Positions 8,443 through 15,898 of a stretch of DNA of 64,000 nt are shown piece by piece; the first letter of the stretch is position 1; every line of letters begins with the position of its first letter. The notes beneath the pieces are model-generated. The model was given only the letters and a program-made list of their open reading frames with translations. It was not told the origin of the DNA and made no database searches. The position numbers were made by a program, and so were the translations under genes. The stretch is taken from contig NZ_JALMEW010000001.1 of assembly GCF_023094245.1 (NCBI RefSeq), positions 451,397-515,396 of the forward strand, in the 5' to 3' direction. This DNA comes from Halomonas getboli (GTDB taxonomy: Bacteria > Pseudomonadota > Gammaproteobacteria > Pseudomonadales > Halomonadaceae).

Positions 8443-9102
8443 TCAGGCCTTGCCGCGCCGGTGGCTGAACAGACGATAGCCGAGTGCCAGCAGGAAGCAG
8501 AGCGTGGCGGGAATCGACAGCGCCAGGAAGTGCAGGCTGGCGAACAGCCAGGCGCCGCCGCCGGCCACGAAGCCGACCACCAGGATCGTCAGCAGCTGGG
8601 CGCGCCGCCGATCGAAGGGCTTGCCGCGCAGGGCGTTGCCGATGATCAGGCCGATATCGGTGATGGTGCCGGTCAGGTGGGTGGTGCGAACCACCGCGCC
8701 GCTGTAGGTGGTGGCCATGGCGTTCTGCAGCCCGCAGGCCATGGAGGCCAGGTAGTGGCCCAGGCGGGCGCCGTCACCGAGGAAGTGAATGGCGGCCAGC
8801 AGTAGTATCCCCTCGAGGATCAGCAGCGTTTCGTAGTGGCGCCCGAGCCTGAGCGAGCTGCCGGGCAGCACCATGCCCGACAGCGCCGCGCCGATCAGGA
8901 AGCTGCCCAGGATGCCGGCCAGGTGCAGGGCCGATGTGATCTCGCCATGGGCGAGCCCCGTGCCCATCAGGGTGGCCGTGCCCGAGAGGTGAGAGATGGC
9001 CTTGTGCTCGAAGCCCAGCAGTCCGACCGCGTTGACGCAGCCGGCGATGAAGGCCAGCACGAAGGCGCCGTATTCGACCCAGCGGGGCAGCCTGGAAATC
9101 AC
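8443..9102 (-). CDS. DUF1275 (YoaK-like) membrane protein
   Basis: 219-residue integral membrane protein with about six hydrophobic segments. The family signature is visible in FIAGCVNAVGLLGF near the N-terminus, followed by SHLSGTATLMG and, in the middle, ACGLQNAMATTYSGA and RTTHLTGTITDIG. The start is a GTG preceded by AAGGA at 6-nt spacing, which gives the usual family length. The molecular function of the family is not established. It lies 56 bp downstream of an unknown 83-residue gene on the same strand. Confidence 0.85.
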   Translation of the reverse strand: MISRLPRWVEYGAFVLAFIAGCVNAVGLLGFEHKAISHLSGTATLMGTGLAHGEITSALHLAGILGSFLIGAALSGMVLPGSSLRLGRHYETLLILEGILLLAAIHFLGDGARLGHYLASMACGLQNAMATTYSGAVVRTTHLTGTITDIGLIIGNALRGKPFDRRRAQLLTILVVGFVAGGGAWLFASLHFLALSIPATLCFLLALGYRLFSHRRGKA

Positions 9103-9158
9103 GATGCGTCCTTGAGTGATGGGAACCGTTGGTGCCGTTGTTTCATCATGCCGTCGTT

Positions 9159-9410
9159 TCAGGGCAGCATCAGCCCCGCCGCGCCCAGCCGTTCGCGCAG
9201 CTGTGCCAGGCCGCCTTCGTATTCCCAGTACATCACGCGCCCGTGCGACCCCGTCACCAGCAGGTACTGCTCGCTGATCGACTGAATGCGCTCGATGGCC
9301 ACCAGTTTGGCGGTGAAATCGTCCTGGCCAGGCTCGCGAATTTCCCGATTGTTCTCGTCGAAACCATGCACGACATAAGCGGTCTTGACCTTCAGCTCCA
9401 GATATTTCAT
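9159..9410 (-). CDS. Conserved-looking small protein of unknown function
   Basis: 83 residues, no signal peptide or membrane segment. It is a soluble alpha/beta-looking protein with repeated Tyr/Glu-rich stretches (VMYWEYEGGLAQ) and a HGFDENNREI motif. The start is well supported by AGGAG five bases before the ATG. It is not recognised. It precedes the DUF1275 gene by 56 bp and may share its transcript. Confidence 0.7.
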   Translation of the reverse strand: MKYLELKVKTAYVVHGFDENNREIREPGQDDFTAKLVAIERIQSISEQYLLVTGSHGRVMYWEYEGGLAQLRERLGAAGLMLP

Positions 9411-9515
9411 GACGCTCCTTAGCCTCCTTGCAGTGTGCAAATTTTGGGGATATGCGTCTCGATGCGGGCCTGAAACGGGGCGATGCGAGCGGGCGCACAG
9501 GTGCGCAACGGTGCG

Positions 9516-9560
9516 GTGTCTCGACGGTAACACAATAACCTTGTTGCCGTTTTGAGACAC
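9516..9560. repeat. 45-bp imperfect inverted repeat in a divergent intergenic region
   Basis: GTGTCTC (9516-9522) pairs with GAGACAC (9554-9560), and an inner ACGGTAACA-type arm pairs with TGTTGCCGT across a central CAATAACC. It lies between the minus-strand 83-residue gene and the plus-strand lipoprotein operon, about 45 bp upstream of a -10-like TAGAAT at 9606-9611. It could be an operator or an RNA hairpin. Confidence 0.55.
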
Positions 9561-9640
9561 GGTGTGTCGTCGCGGCGCCACATGGGTAAGGCCTCGGGGC
9601 TTCGCTAGAATGGCCCCATCAATCAGGCCCAGGAGGCACC

Positions 9641-9829
9641 ATGTCATTTCGCCCGCTGACCCTTGCGACCCTGCTGCTTGCCGCCCTGTTTCTGGCCGGC
9701 TGCAGCTACACGCCCGCCCGTATCGATCCCGAACCGCTGATCGAGATCGGCGATCATCATGGTGGCGACTATCGCAGTCATGGTGGTGGCTTCTGCCCAC
9801 CGGGGCAGGCGAAGAAAGGACGCTGCTGA
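9641..9829 (+). CDS. Small lipoprotein, paralogue 1 of 3
   Basis: 62-residue predicted lipoprotein. The signal ends in LAGC (Cys21), followed by the shared block SYTPARIDPEPLIEI, a short His/Gly-rich linker and a C-terminal FCPPGQAKKGRC with two cysteines. The start is fixed by AGGAGG seven bases upstream. It is the first of three tandem genes with the same lipobox context. Function is not known; the His-rich linker and paired Cys suggest metal binding or a cell-envelope stress role, which is inference. Confidence 0.82.
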   Translation: MSFRPLTLATLLLAALFLAGCSYTPARIDPEPLIEIGDHHGGDYRSHGGGFCPPGQAKKGRC

Positions 9830-9830
9830 G

Positions 9831-10118
9831 ATGACCGTCTCACGTCGTCGTGGCGCTGTGGCAGGCCTGGCATTGGCGGTTGCGCTGCTGGTCTCGGGGT
9901 GCAGCTACACGCCGGCGCGCATCGACACCGGACCGCTGGTCGAGGTCGGCGGTTATCACGACGGTCATCGTCATTACGAGCGCCGTCACTATCGTCATCA
10001 TGACGATCACTATCGGGATCGCCGCCGCCACCGTCGCCATCACCGCGACTATCGCGAATACCGCGACCATCGCGGTGGTTTCTGCCCGCCCGGGCAGGCC
10101 CGGCATGGGCGCTGCTGA
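9831..10118 (+). CDS. His/Arg-rich small lipoprotein, paralogue 2 of 3
   Basis: 95-residue paralogue of the preceding gene, starting one base after its stop. Lipobox VSGC and SYTPARIDTGPLVEV match copy 1, and the C-terminal FCPPGQARHGRC is the same cap. The middle is expanded to about 45 residues made almost only of His, Arg, Tyr and Asp, with repeated HRHYERRHY-like units. Such a tract could bind divalent metals or polyanions. Base composition of the tract is lower in GC than its surroundings. Confidence 0.85.
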   Translation: MTVSRRRGAVAGLALAVALLVSGCSYTPARIDTGPLVEVGGYHDGHRHYERRHYRHHDDHYRDRRRHRRHHRDYREYRDHRGGFCPPGQARHGRC

Positions 10119-10136
10119 GGAGCGGGAGGAAGGCCT

Positions 10137-10316
10137 ATGTGTCAATTGGGACGAGTCGCGGTGAGCATCGCCCTGATGGGACTGATGCTGGCGGGCTGCA
10201 GCTATACGCCGGCGCGTTTTCACGCCACACCGCTGATCGAGATCGTCGACCATCCCGTCGGCCATTCACGGCATCAAGGGCAGAATGATCAGGGCGAAGA
10301 CGGCAACGCCCAGTGA
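10137..10316 (+). CDS. Small lipoprotein, paralogue 3 of 3, without the C-terminal Cys cap
   Basis: 59-residue gene, easily overlooked because of its size. It reads MCQLGRVAVSIALMGLM, then lipobox LAGC, SYTPARFHATPLIEIVD and a short His/Gln/Asp tail. It has the shared N-terminal block of the two genes upstream but lacks the FCPPGQA...GRC end. The ATG follows GGGAGGAAGG closely, and the spacing to copy 2 is 18 bp, so translation in the same transcript is likely. Probably a diverged or shortened duplicate. Confidence 0.75.
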   Translation: MCQLGRVAVSIALMGLMLAGCSYTPARFHATPLIEIVDHPVGHSRHQGQNDQGEDGNAQ

Positions 10317-10379
10317 CCGGTCGGCGCCGGGCATCCCATCGATGGTCGCAGGGGTTTGCGTTTCCCGCCGCCTGGGCCC

Positions 10380-11195
10380 ATGGTACAAGGCTTATTCGAC
10401 GACAAGCCGGCAGGCGCCATGTTCTATCTCGATCTGCGGGCCACCACCCTCCAGCGCGAGCATGTGGCCCACGAGCATGATCACCACCAGCTGATCCTGG
10501 CCACCCGGGGCGCCACCGAGCTCTCGATCGAAGGGCGTGGCGAGCGCATCACCGGCAGCCGGGGATGCATCATTCCCTGTTCGCGTCACCACGAGTACCA
10601 CGGTGACGGCCGTAACCGCACCTTCGTGCTGGACATTCCCGCCGCGACGCTGCCCGGTCTGCGCGATGCCGACCGGATCGAGCGGCTGTTCGATCGTCCC
10701 CGCTTCTTCGGCGTTCCGCAACGTCTCAATCGCCTGGCCGAGAGCCTGATGCTGCAGCTCGAGGCCTGCCCGGCGCTGCACAGCGAGATCGCGGCCCTGC
10801 TGCTGCGGGCGCTCTATCTGCATCTGGCCGCCGAGCCTCTGGCCCACGGGGCGGGGAGCGCCGTCGAGGGCGACGACGGCCGCCTCGATCTGGCGCGCCT
10901 GGACGCCTGGATCGATCGTCACCTGGCCGACGAGATCCGGGTCGAGCGCCTGGCGGCGCTGTGCGCCTTGAGTGCCGGACACTTCCACGCCCGCTTCCGC
11001 GCACGCACTGGTCTGACGCCGCTGGCCTACGTGCAGCGGCGGCGCCTCGAGCACGCCCGCACCCTGGTGCATCACAGCGACCTGAGCCTGGGCCATATCG
11101 CCGCCCTGGTCGGCTTTCGCGATCAGGGCAGTTTCTCCCGCGCCTATCGCCGTCAGTTCGATGTGGCGCCGTCCCGGGAGCGTCACCGGGACTGA
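10380..11195 (+). CDS. AraC-family transcriptional regulator
   Basis: 271 residues. The N-terminal half looks like a cupin sensor (EHDHHQLILATRGATELSIEG), and the C-terminal about 100 residues carry two helix-turn-helix motifs (VERLAALCALSAGHFHARFR and the later HIAALVGFRDQGSFSRAYRR). ATG at 10380 was chosen over a TTG 24 bases upstream; an in-frame ATG at 10420 is also possible and no strong ribosome site decides. It is the nearest regulator to the deacetylase operon that starts at 11348 and is a natural candidate to control it. Confidence 0.87.
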   Translation: MVQGLFDDKPAGAMFYLDLRATTLQREHVAHEHDHHQLILATRGATELSIEGRGERITGSRGCIIPCSRHHEYHGDGRNRTFVLDIPAATLPGLRDADRIERLFDRPRFFGVPQRLNRLAESLMLQLEACPALHSEIAALLLRALYLHLAAEPLAHGAGSAVEGDDGRLDLARLDAWIDRHLADEIRVERLAALCALSAGHFHARFRARTGLTPLAYVQRRRLEHARTLVHHSDLSLGHIAALVGFRDQGSFSRAYRRQFDVAPSRERHRD

Positions 11196-11347
11196 GCGGG
11201 TTCAGGAGTCCGGGGCAAGGCTGCCGCAGTCTCGGGCAAGCAGGCGTCATCTCTCCGACCTACCTTGAGGTTCAGTCACCGGCGTCGGGGCCTTACGAGC
11301 CCGCGTTCGATAACAACCACAACTGAGCCCGTGACAAGGAAAGCCCC

Positions 11348-12382
11348 ATGAAGCTCTTCTATCATCCCGACCAGGAGCGCCATGCCCCGGAGACCTTCCT
11401 GCTGCGGGGCCGGCCGGCCCCTTCGCCGGAGGGGCCGGTGCGGGCCGAGCTGTTGAGCGAGGGGCTGGCCGAGGCGGGGCTGGCGTTGACGCCCCCCGGC
11501 GACTCCGACGGCGACCGCCTGCGCGAGCGCCTGACGCGCATTCACAGTCCGCGCTACCTCGACTTCCTGGAGACCATCCACGCCCGCTGGCAGGCGTTGC
11601 CGGACGCCGCCGAGATCGTCGCCCCCAACGTGCACCCCTGCGGCGGCGGCCACCATTACCCGCGCCATCCGGTCGGTCAGGCCGGCTGGCATCTGCATGA
11701 CATGGCCTGCCCCATCACCGCCGACAGCTTCGCCGGCATCCTGGCCAGCGCGGCCACCGCCCAGGCCGCCGCCGAGGCGGTGGCGGGCGGTGAGCGCGCC
11801 GCCTATGCGCTGTGCCGTCCGCCCGGCCACCACGCCGGCCCCGAACGCGCCGGCGGCTTCTGCTTCCTCAACAACGCGGCGCTGGCGGCCACGCTGCTGC
11901 GCGAGCGCTTTCCTCGGGTGGCGATCCTCGACGTCGACCTGCATCACGGCAACGGCACCCAGGACATCTTCTACGCCGACGGCGAGGTCTGGACCGGCTC
12001 GCTGCACGCCGACCCGGCCGACTTCTACCCGTTCTTCTGGGGCGGCGCCGACGAGATCGGCGAGGGGGCGGGGCAGGGCGCCAACGTCAACCTGCCGCTG
12101 CCGGTGGGCAGCAATGGAGCGGCCTTCCTGGCCGCCCTGGACATCCTGATCGAGCGGCTCGGCGAGTTCGTCCCCCAGGCGGTGGTGGTGGCCCTGGGCC
12201 TGGACGCCCACAAGGACGATCCCCTGGCGGGGCTGGCCCTCGAGACCGACGACTTCGCCACCGTGGGCAGGCGCCTGGCGGCGCTCGATCTGCCCACGGT
12301 GCTGGTGCAGGAGGGCGGCTACCCCACCGAGCACCTGAGCCATAACCTGGCCGCCTTCATGGGCGGCTTCCAAGGCGCCTGA
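11348..12382 (+). CDS. Histone-deacetylase-fold amidohydrolase (acetylpolyamine amidohydrolase-like), copy 1
   Basis: 344-residue zinc-dependent deacetylase of the HDAC superfamily. The active-site pair is His161-His162 in RPPGHHAGP, and the zinc ligands are Asp197 and His199 in ILDVDLHHGNGT and Asp286 in GLDAHKDDP. The transition-state tyrosine is Tyr325 in QEGGYP. Bacterial homologues deacetylate acetylpolyamines or other N-acyl amines. It is the first gene of a run followed by RidA (42 bp), an ornithine-cyclodeaminase homologue, a second HDAC-fold enzyme and a class IV aminotransferase. The acyl substrate is not evident. Confidence 0.92.
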   Translation: MKLFYHPDQERHAPETFLLRGRPAPSPEGPVRAELLSEGLAEAGLALTPPGDSDGDRLRERLTRIHSPRYLDFLETIHARWQALPDAAEIVAPNVHPCGGGHHYPRHPVGQAGWHLHDMACPITADSFAGILASAATAQAAAEAVAGGERAAYALCRPPGHHAGPERAGGFCFLNNAALAATLLRERFPRVAILDVDLHHGNGTQDIFYADGEVWTGSLHADPADFYPFFWGGADEIGEGAGQGANVNLPLPVGSNGAAFLAALDILIERLGEFVPQAVVVALGLDAHKDDPLAGLALETDDFATVGRRLAALDLPTVLVQEGGYPTEHLSHNLAAFMGGFQGA

Positions 12383-12424
12383 GGGCGTCCCCGACCAGAG
12401 ACACAGAGAAGAGAGAGACACGTC

Positions 12425-12781
12425 ATGAGCCTGAGCCATCACGACAGCAACGAACGCATGAGTCAGATCGCCGTCCACAACGGTACCGTCTACCTGGCCG
12501 GCCAGGTGCCGAGCGACGCCGGCGCCGACATGCGCGGCCAGACCGAGCAGGTGCTGGCGCGCATCGACGCGCTGCTGGCCAAGGCCGGCACCTCCAAGGA
12601 GCAGCTGATCTCGGCGCAGATCTGGGTGACCAGCATGGACGAATTCGCCGAGATGAACGCCGCCTGGGACGCCTGGGTGACGCCGGGCCGTCCGCCGGTG
12701 CGCGCCGCCGTCGAGGCCCGGCTGGCCAAGCCCGAGTGGAAGGTCGAGATCATGGTCGTGGCCGCGCTGCCGGAGGCCTGA
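12425..12781 (+). CDS. RidA-family enamine/imine deaminase
   Basis: 118-residue single-domain protein of the RidA/YjgF/UK114 family, which hydrolyses reactive 2-aminoacrylate and related imines from PLP enzymes. Arg93 (PPVRAAVEARL) and Glu108 (WKVEIMVV) occupy the positions of the family's active-site Arg and Glu. It may belong to the Rid subgroups found inside catabolic operons rather than the housekeeping type, because it lies two bases before an amino-acid dehydrating/deaminating enzyme. It would clear the imine intermediates of that enzyme. Confidence 0.9.
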   Translation: MSLSHHDSNERMSQIAVHNGTVYLAGQVPSDAGADMRGQTEQVLARIDALLAKAGTSKEQLISAQIWVTSMDEFAEMNAAWDAWVTPGRPPVRAAVEARLAKPEWKVEIMVVAALPEA

Positions 12782-12782
12782 T

Positions 12783-13724
12783 ATGCGCATCATCGACGCC
12801 GATCGCGTGGCGGCTGCGCTGGCCTGGCCGGCGCTGGTGGAGCGGCTGGCCGCCACCTTCCGCGAGGGAGTGGAGTCGCCGCCGCGCCACCATCACGCCA
12901 TGCATCGCCCCGACGGTGAGGCCACCCTGCTGTTGATGCCCGCCTGGGAGCGGGAAGGCTACATCGGGGTGAAGATGGTCAACGTCTTTCCCCAGAACGC
13001 CGATCACGGCCTGCCGGCGATTTCCGGGGTCTATCTGCTCAGCGAGGGGCAGCATGGCCAGCCGCTGGCCTGCATCGACGGCAGCGAGCTGACCCGGCGC
13101 CGCACTGCGGCGGCATCCGCCCTGGCCGCTCGGGAGCTGGCCCGGGCGGATGCCGAGACCCTGCTGGTGGTGGGCACCGGCAAGCTGGCGCCGATGGTGA
13201 TCGAGGCCCATGCCGCCGTGCGCCCGATTCGTCGCGTGCGCATCTGGGGGCGGCATCCCGAGAAGGCCGAGCGGCTGGCCGCCGAATACGCGGATCGCTT
13301 CGACACCGCGGCGGTCACCGACCTGGAGGCGGCGGCCCGCGAGGCCGATCTGATCAGCTGCGTGACGCTCTCCACCGAACCGCTGATTCGCGGCGACTGG
13401 CTGTCGCCGGGCACCCATCTCGACCTGATCGGCGCCTTCCGGCCGACCATGCGTGAGGCCGACGCGGAGTGCCTGCGTCGCGGCGAGGTGTTCGTCGACA
13501 CCTATGCCGGCGCCCGGGGCGAGGCCGGCGATATCCTGCAGGCGGTCAAGGAGGGCGCCTTCGCCTTCGATGACATTCGTGCCGAGCTGGGCGAGCTGCT
13601 GGATGGCCGCAGGCTCGGTCGCAGCGGTGATCAGGCCATCACGGTGTTCAAGTCGGTGGGCGCTTCGCTGGAGGACCTGGCGGCCGCCATCGAGGTCTGG
13701 GAACGCCAGGAGGCGAGCCCATGA
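12783..13724 (+). CDS. Ornithine cyclodeaminase / mu-crystallin family protein
   Basis: 313-residue NAD(P)-binding enzyme of the OCD/mu-crystallin family, which includes ornithine cyclodeaminase, alanine dehydrogenase and ketimine reductases. The family lysine lies in YIGVKMVNVFPQN, the Rossmann motif is LLVVGTGKLAP, and HLDLIGAFRPTMRE is the usual late motif. It ends in a four-base ATGA overlap with the second HDAC-fold gene. Activity within the family cannot be assigned from sequence; a diamine- or imine-related amino acid is the likely substrate given its partners. Confidence 0.9.
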   Translation: MRIIDADRVAAALAWPALVERLAATFREGVESPPRHHHAMHRPDGEATLLLMPAWEREGYIGVKMVNVFPQNADHGLPAISGVYLLSEGQHGQPLACIDGSELTRRRTAAASALAARELARADAETLLVVGTGKLAPMVIEAHAAVRPIRRVRIWGRHPEKAERLAAEYADRFDTAAVTDLEAAAREADLISCVTLSTEPLIRGDWLSPGTHLDLIGAFRPTMREADAECLRRGEVFVDTYAGARGEAGDILQAVKEGAFAFDDIRAELGELLDGRRLGRSGDQAITVFKSVGASLEDLAAAIEVWERQEASP

Positions 13725-14875
13725 CGCGCGAAACGGCTGTCACGGGGCGGGCCGTCACGGGCTTCTACTGGCACGAGCGCTGCTTCTGGCACGATGCCGG
13801 TGCCATCGGGGTGTTCGCCTCGCCGGGCGAGTTCCGACAGCCCCAGCCTGCCTCGGAGAGCCCGGAAAGCAAGCGGCGACTCAAGAACCTGCTGGAGGTG
13901 TCCGGGCTGATCGACGAGCTCGCGGTGCGCAAGGCGCCGCCCGCCGCGCGGGAGGACCTCGAGCGCTTCCATACCGGCGCCTATCTCGACGCTCTCGAGG
14001 CGGGCGATCGCGACCGCGGCGGCGACGCTGGAGACTGCGCGCCCTACACCCCGGGTAGCCTGGCGGCGGCGTGCCAGTCGGCCGGGCTCGCCGTGGCGGC
14101 GGTCGAGGCGGTGGCCACCGGCGAGCTGAGCAACGCCTATGCGCTGTGCCGGCCGCCGGGCCACCACGCCGAGGCCGATCGGGGGCGCGGCTTCTGCCTG
14201 CTGGGCAATATCCCGGTGGCGGTGATGCGCGCCCGGGCGCTGGGCCAGGTGGGGCGTGTGGCGATCCTCGACTGGGACGTCCACCACGGCAACGGCCAGC
14301 AGTCGGCCTTCTATTATGATCCCGAGGTGTTCACGGTGTCGCTCCATCAGGCCGGCAACTATCCGCTGGACACCGGCGCCTTCGAGGAACAGGGGGAGGG
14401 CGCGGGGCGTGGTGCCTGCCTGAACCTGCCGCTGCCGCCCGGCTGTGGCCTGGGCGCCTACGCCCATGCCATGGAGACCCTGGTGCTCCCGGCCCTCGAG
14501 GCCTTCCGGCCCGAGCTGATCGTGGTGGCCTGCGGCTATGACGCCTGCGCCAAGGACCCGCTGGGCAAGATGCTGCTCAATGGCCGCGCCTTCGGCGAGA
14601 TGACTCGCGGGCTCATGGCCCTGGCCGAGCGGGTCTGCGCGGGCCGCTTGGTGATGGTCCACGAGGGCGGTTACTCCGAGGGCTACGTGCCCTTCTGCGG
14701 ACACGCGGTGATCGAGGCGCTGGCGGGTAGCGAGATCGCCGTGCCCGACCCGCAGAACGACGAGATCGCCGCCTGGGGCTACCAGGCCCTCCAGCCCCAT
14801 CAGCGGGCGCTGATCGACGACTGGCGCGAGCGCTGGTTCGCCGCCACTTCCCGGAACAGCGAGAGTGCTCCATGA
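13721..14875 (+). CDS. Histone-deacetylase-fold amidohydrolase, copy 2
   Basis: 384 residues, clearly distinct from the copy at 11348 but with the same catalytic set: His148-His149 in RPPGHHAEA, Asp186 and His188 in ILDWDVHHGNG, Asp274 in GYDACAKDP, and HEGGYSEGY near the end. It has a longer N-terminus (about 35 extra residues beginning FYWHERCFWHDAG), which marks the class II-like bacterial group. ATGA overlaps with both neighbours show tight translational coupling to the OCD-family gene before it and the aminotransferase after it. Confidence 0.92.
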   Translation: MTRETAVTGRAVTGFYWHERCFWHDAGAIGVFASPGEFRQPQPASESPESKRRLKNLLEVSGLIDELAVRKAPPAAREDLERFHTGAYLDALEAGDRDRGGDAGDCAPYTPGSLAAACQSAGLAVAAVEAVATGELSNAYALCRPPGHHAEADRGRGFCLLGNIPVAVMRARALGQVGRVAILDWDVHHGNGQQSAFYYDPEVFTVSLHQAGNYPLDTGAFEEQGEGAGRGACLNLPLPPGCGLGAYAHAMETLVLPALEAFRPELIVVACGYDACAKDPLGKMLLNGRAFGEMTRGLMALAERVCAGRLVMVHEGGYSEGYVPFCGHAVIEALAGSEIAVPDPQNDEIAAWGYQALQPHQRALIDDWRERWFAATSRNSESAP

Positions 14876-15843
14876 CGCCCCTTTACGACCGCGACGGCTG
14901 GCTCTGGCAGGACGGCGACTGGCTGCCCTGGCGCGAGGCCAGCACCCACCTGCTGACCCATACCCTGCACTACGGCATGGGCTGCTTCGAGGGCGTACGT
15001 GCCTACCAGGGGCTGGATGGCCGACCGGCCTTGTTCCGGGTCGCCGAGCATACCCGCCGGCTGCTGGATAGCGCCCATGCCCTGGATATACCGTTATCTT
15101 ACGACGCCGAGGCTCTGATCACGGCCCAGCGCGAGTGCCTGACGCGCAACGGCCTGACCAACGCCTATCTCAAGCCCACGGTCTACCTGGGCGCCGAGGG
15201 GCTGGGGCTGCGGGCCAAGGGATTGACCCGCCATGTGATGATCGCCGCCTGGGATCTGGGCGACTATGTCTCCCCCGAGGCGGCGGCGGTCGGCCTGAGG
15301 GCACTGACGTCCTCCTGGGCGCGCCACCACGTCAACATCAGCCTGTGCCGGGCCAAGACCAACGGCCACTACGTGAACTCGATGCTGGCGCTGAACACGG
15401 CAGTGAAGGCGGGCTTCGACGAGACCCTGATGCTCGACCCCGAGGGCTACGTGGCCGAGGCCTCGGCGGCCAACGTCTTCCTGCTGCGCGACGGCGCCCT
15501 GCATACGCCGGAGATCACCTCATGCCTGCAGGGCATCACCCGCGACAGCGTCATTCGCCTGGCCCGCGAGGTGCTGGGGCTCGAGGTGGTCGAGCGGCGG
15601 ATCACCCGGGACGAGCTGTATACCGCCGATGAGGCCTTCCTGACCGGCACCGCGGCCGAGCTCCTGCCGCTGCGTGAGCTGGACGGCCGCCATATCGGGG
15701 CGCGGGCGGGGGCGCCGCCGGTCGGCGAGCCGATTGCCGACGACTCGGTGACCGCTCGGCTGCAGCGGCTGTATCGCCGGGTCACCCGCGGCGACCTGGG
15801 CGACGACCTGGCGGGCTATGGCGACTGGCTGACGCCCGCCTGA
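14872..15843 (+). CDS. Class IV (branched-chain-type) PLP aminotransferase
   Basis: 323 residues with the fold-type IV signature. The N-terminal YGMGCFEGVRAY is typical of BCAT-like enzymes, the PLP lysine is Lys162 in CRAKTNGHYVNS, and the cofactor-phosphate loop is near GYVAEASAANVF, with CLQGITRDSV following. It overlaps the preceding gene by ATGA and closes the operon. Biosynthetic IlvE is possible, but the operon setting argues for a catabolic transaminase working after deacetylation. Confidence 0.9.
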   Translation: MTPLYDRDGWLWQDGDWLPWREASTHLLTHTLHYGMGCFEGVRAYQGLDGRPALFRVAEHTRRLLDSAHALDIPLSYDAEALITAQRECLTRNGLTNAYLKPTVYLGAEGLGLRAKGLTRHVMIAAWDLGDYVSPEAAAVGLRALTSSWARHHVNISLCRAKTNGHYVNSMLALNTAVKAGFDETLMLDPEGYVAEASAANVFLLRDGALHTPEITSCLQGITRDSVIRLAREVLGLEVVERRITRDELYTADEAFLTGTAAELLPLRELDGRHIGARAGAPPVGEPIADDSVTARLQRLYRRVTRGDLGDDLAGYGDWLTPA

Positions 15844-15898
15844 AGCCAAGTGTGGCGTGCGATGGCCGATGTCGAGGGCCTGCACCGCGGCCGCGTCG

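Noticed and set aside
11348-15843. Ectoine-degradation (doe) cluster
   Set aside because: The known deacetylating and hydrolysing enzymes DoeA and DoeB belong to other families; none are seen here.
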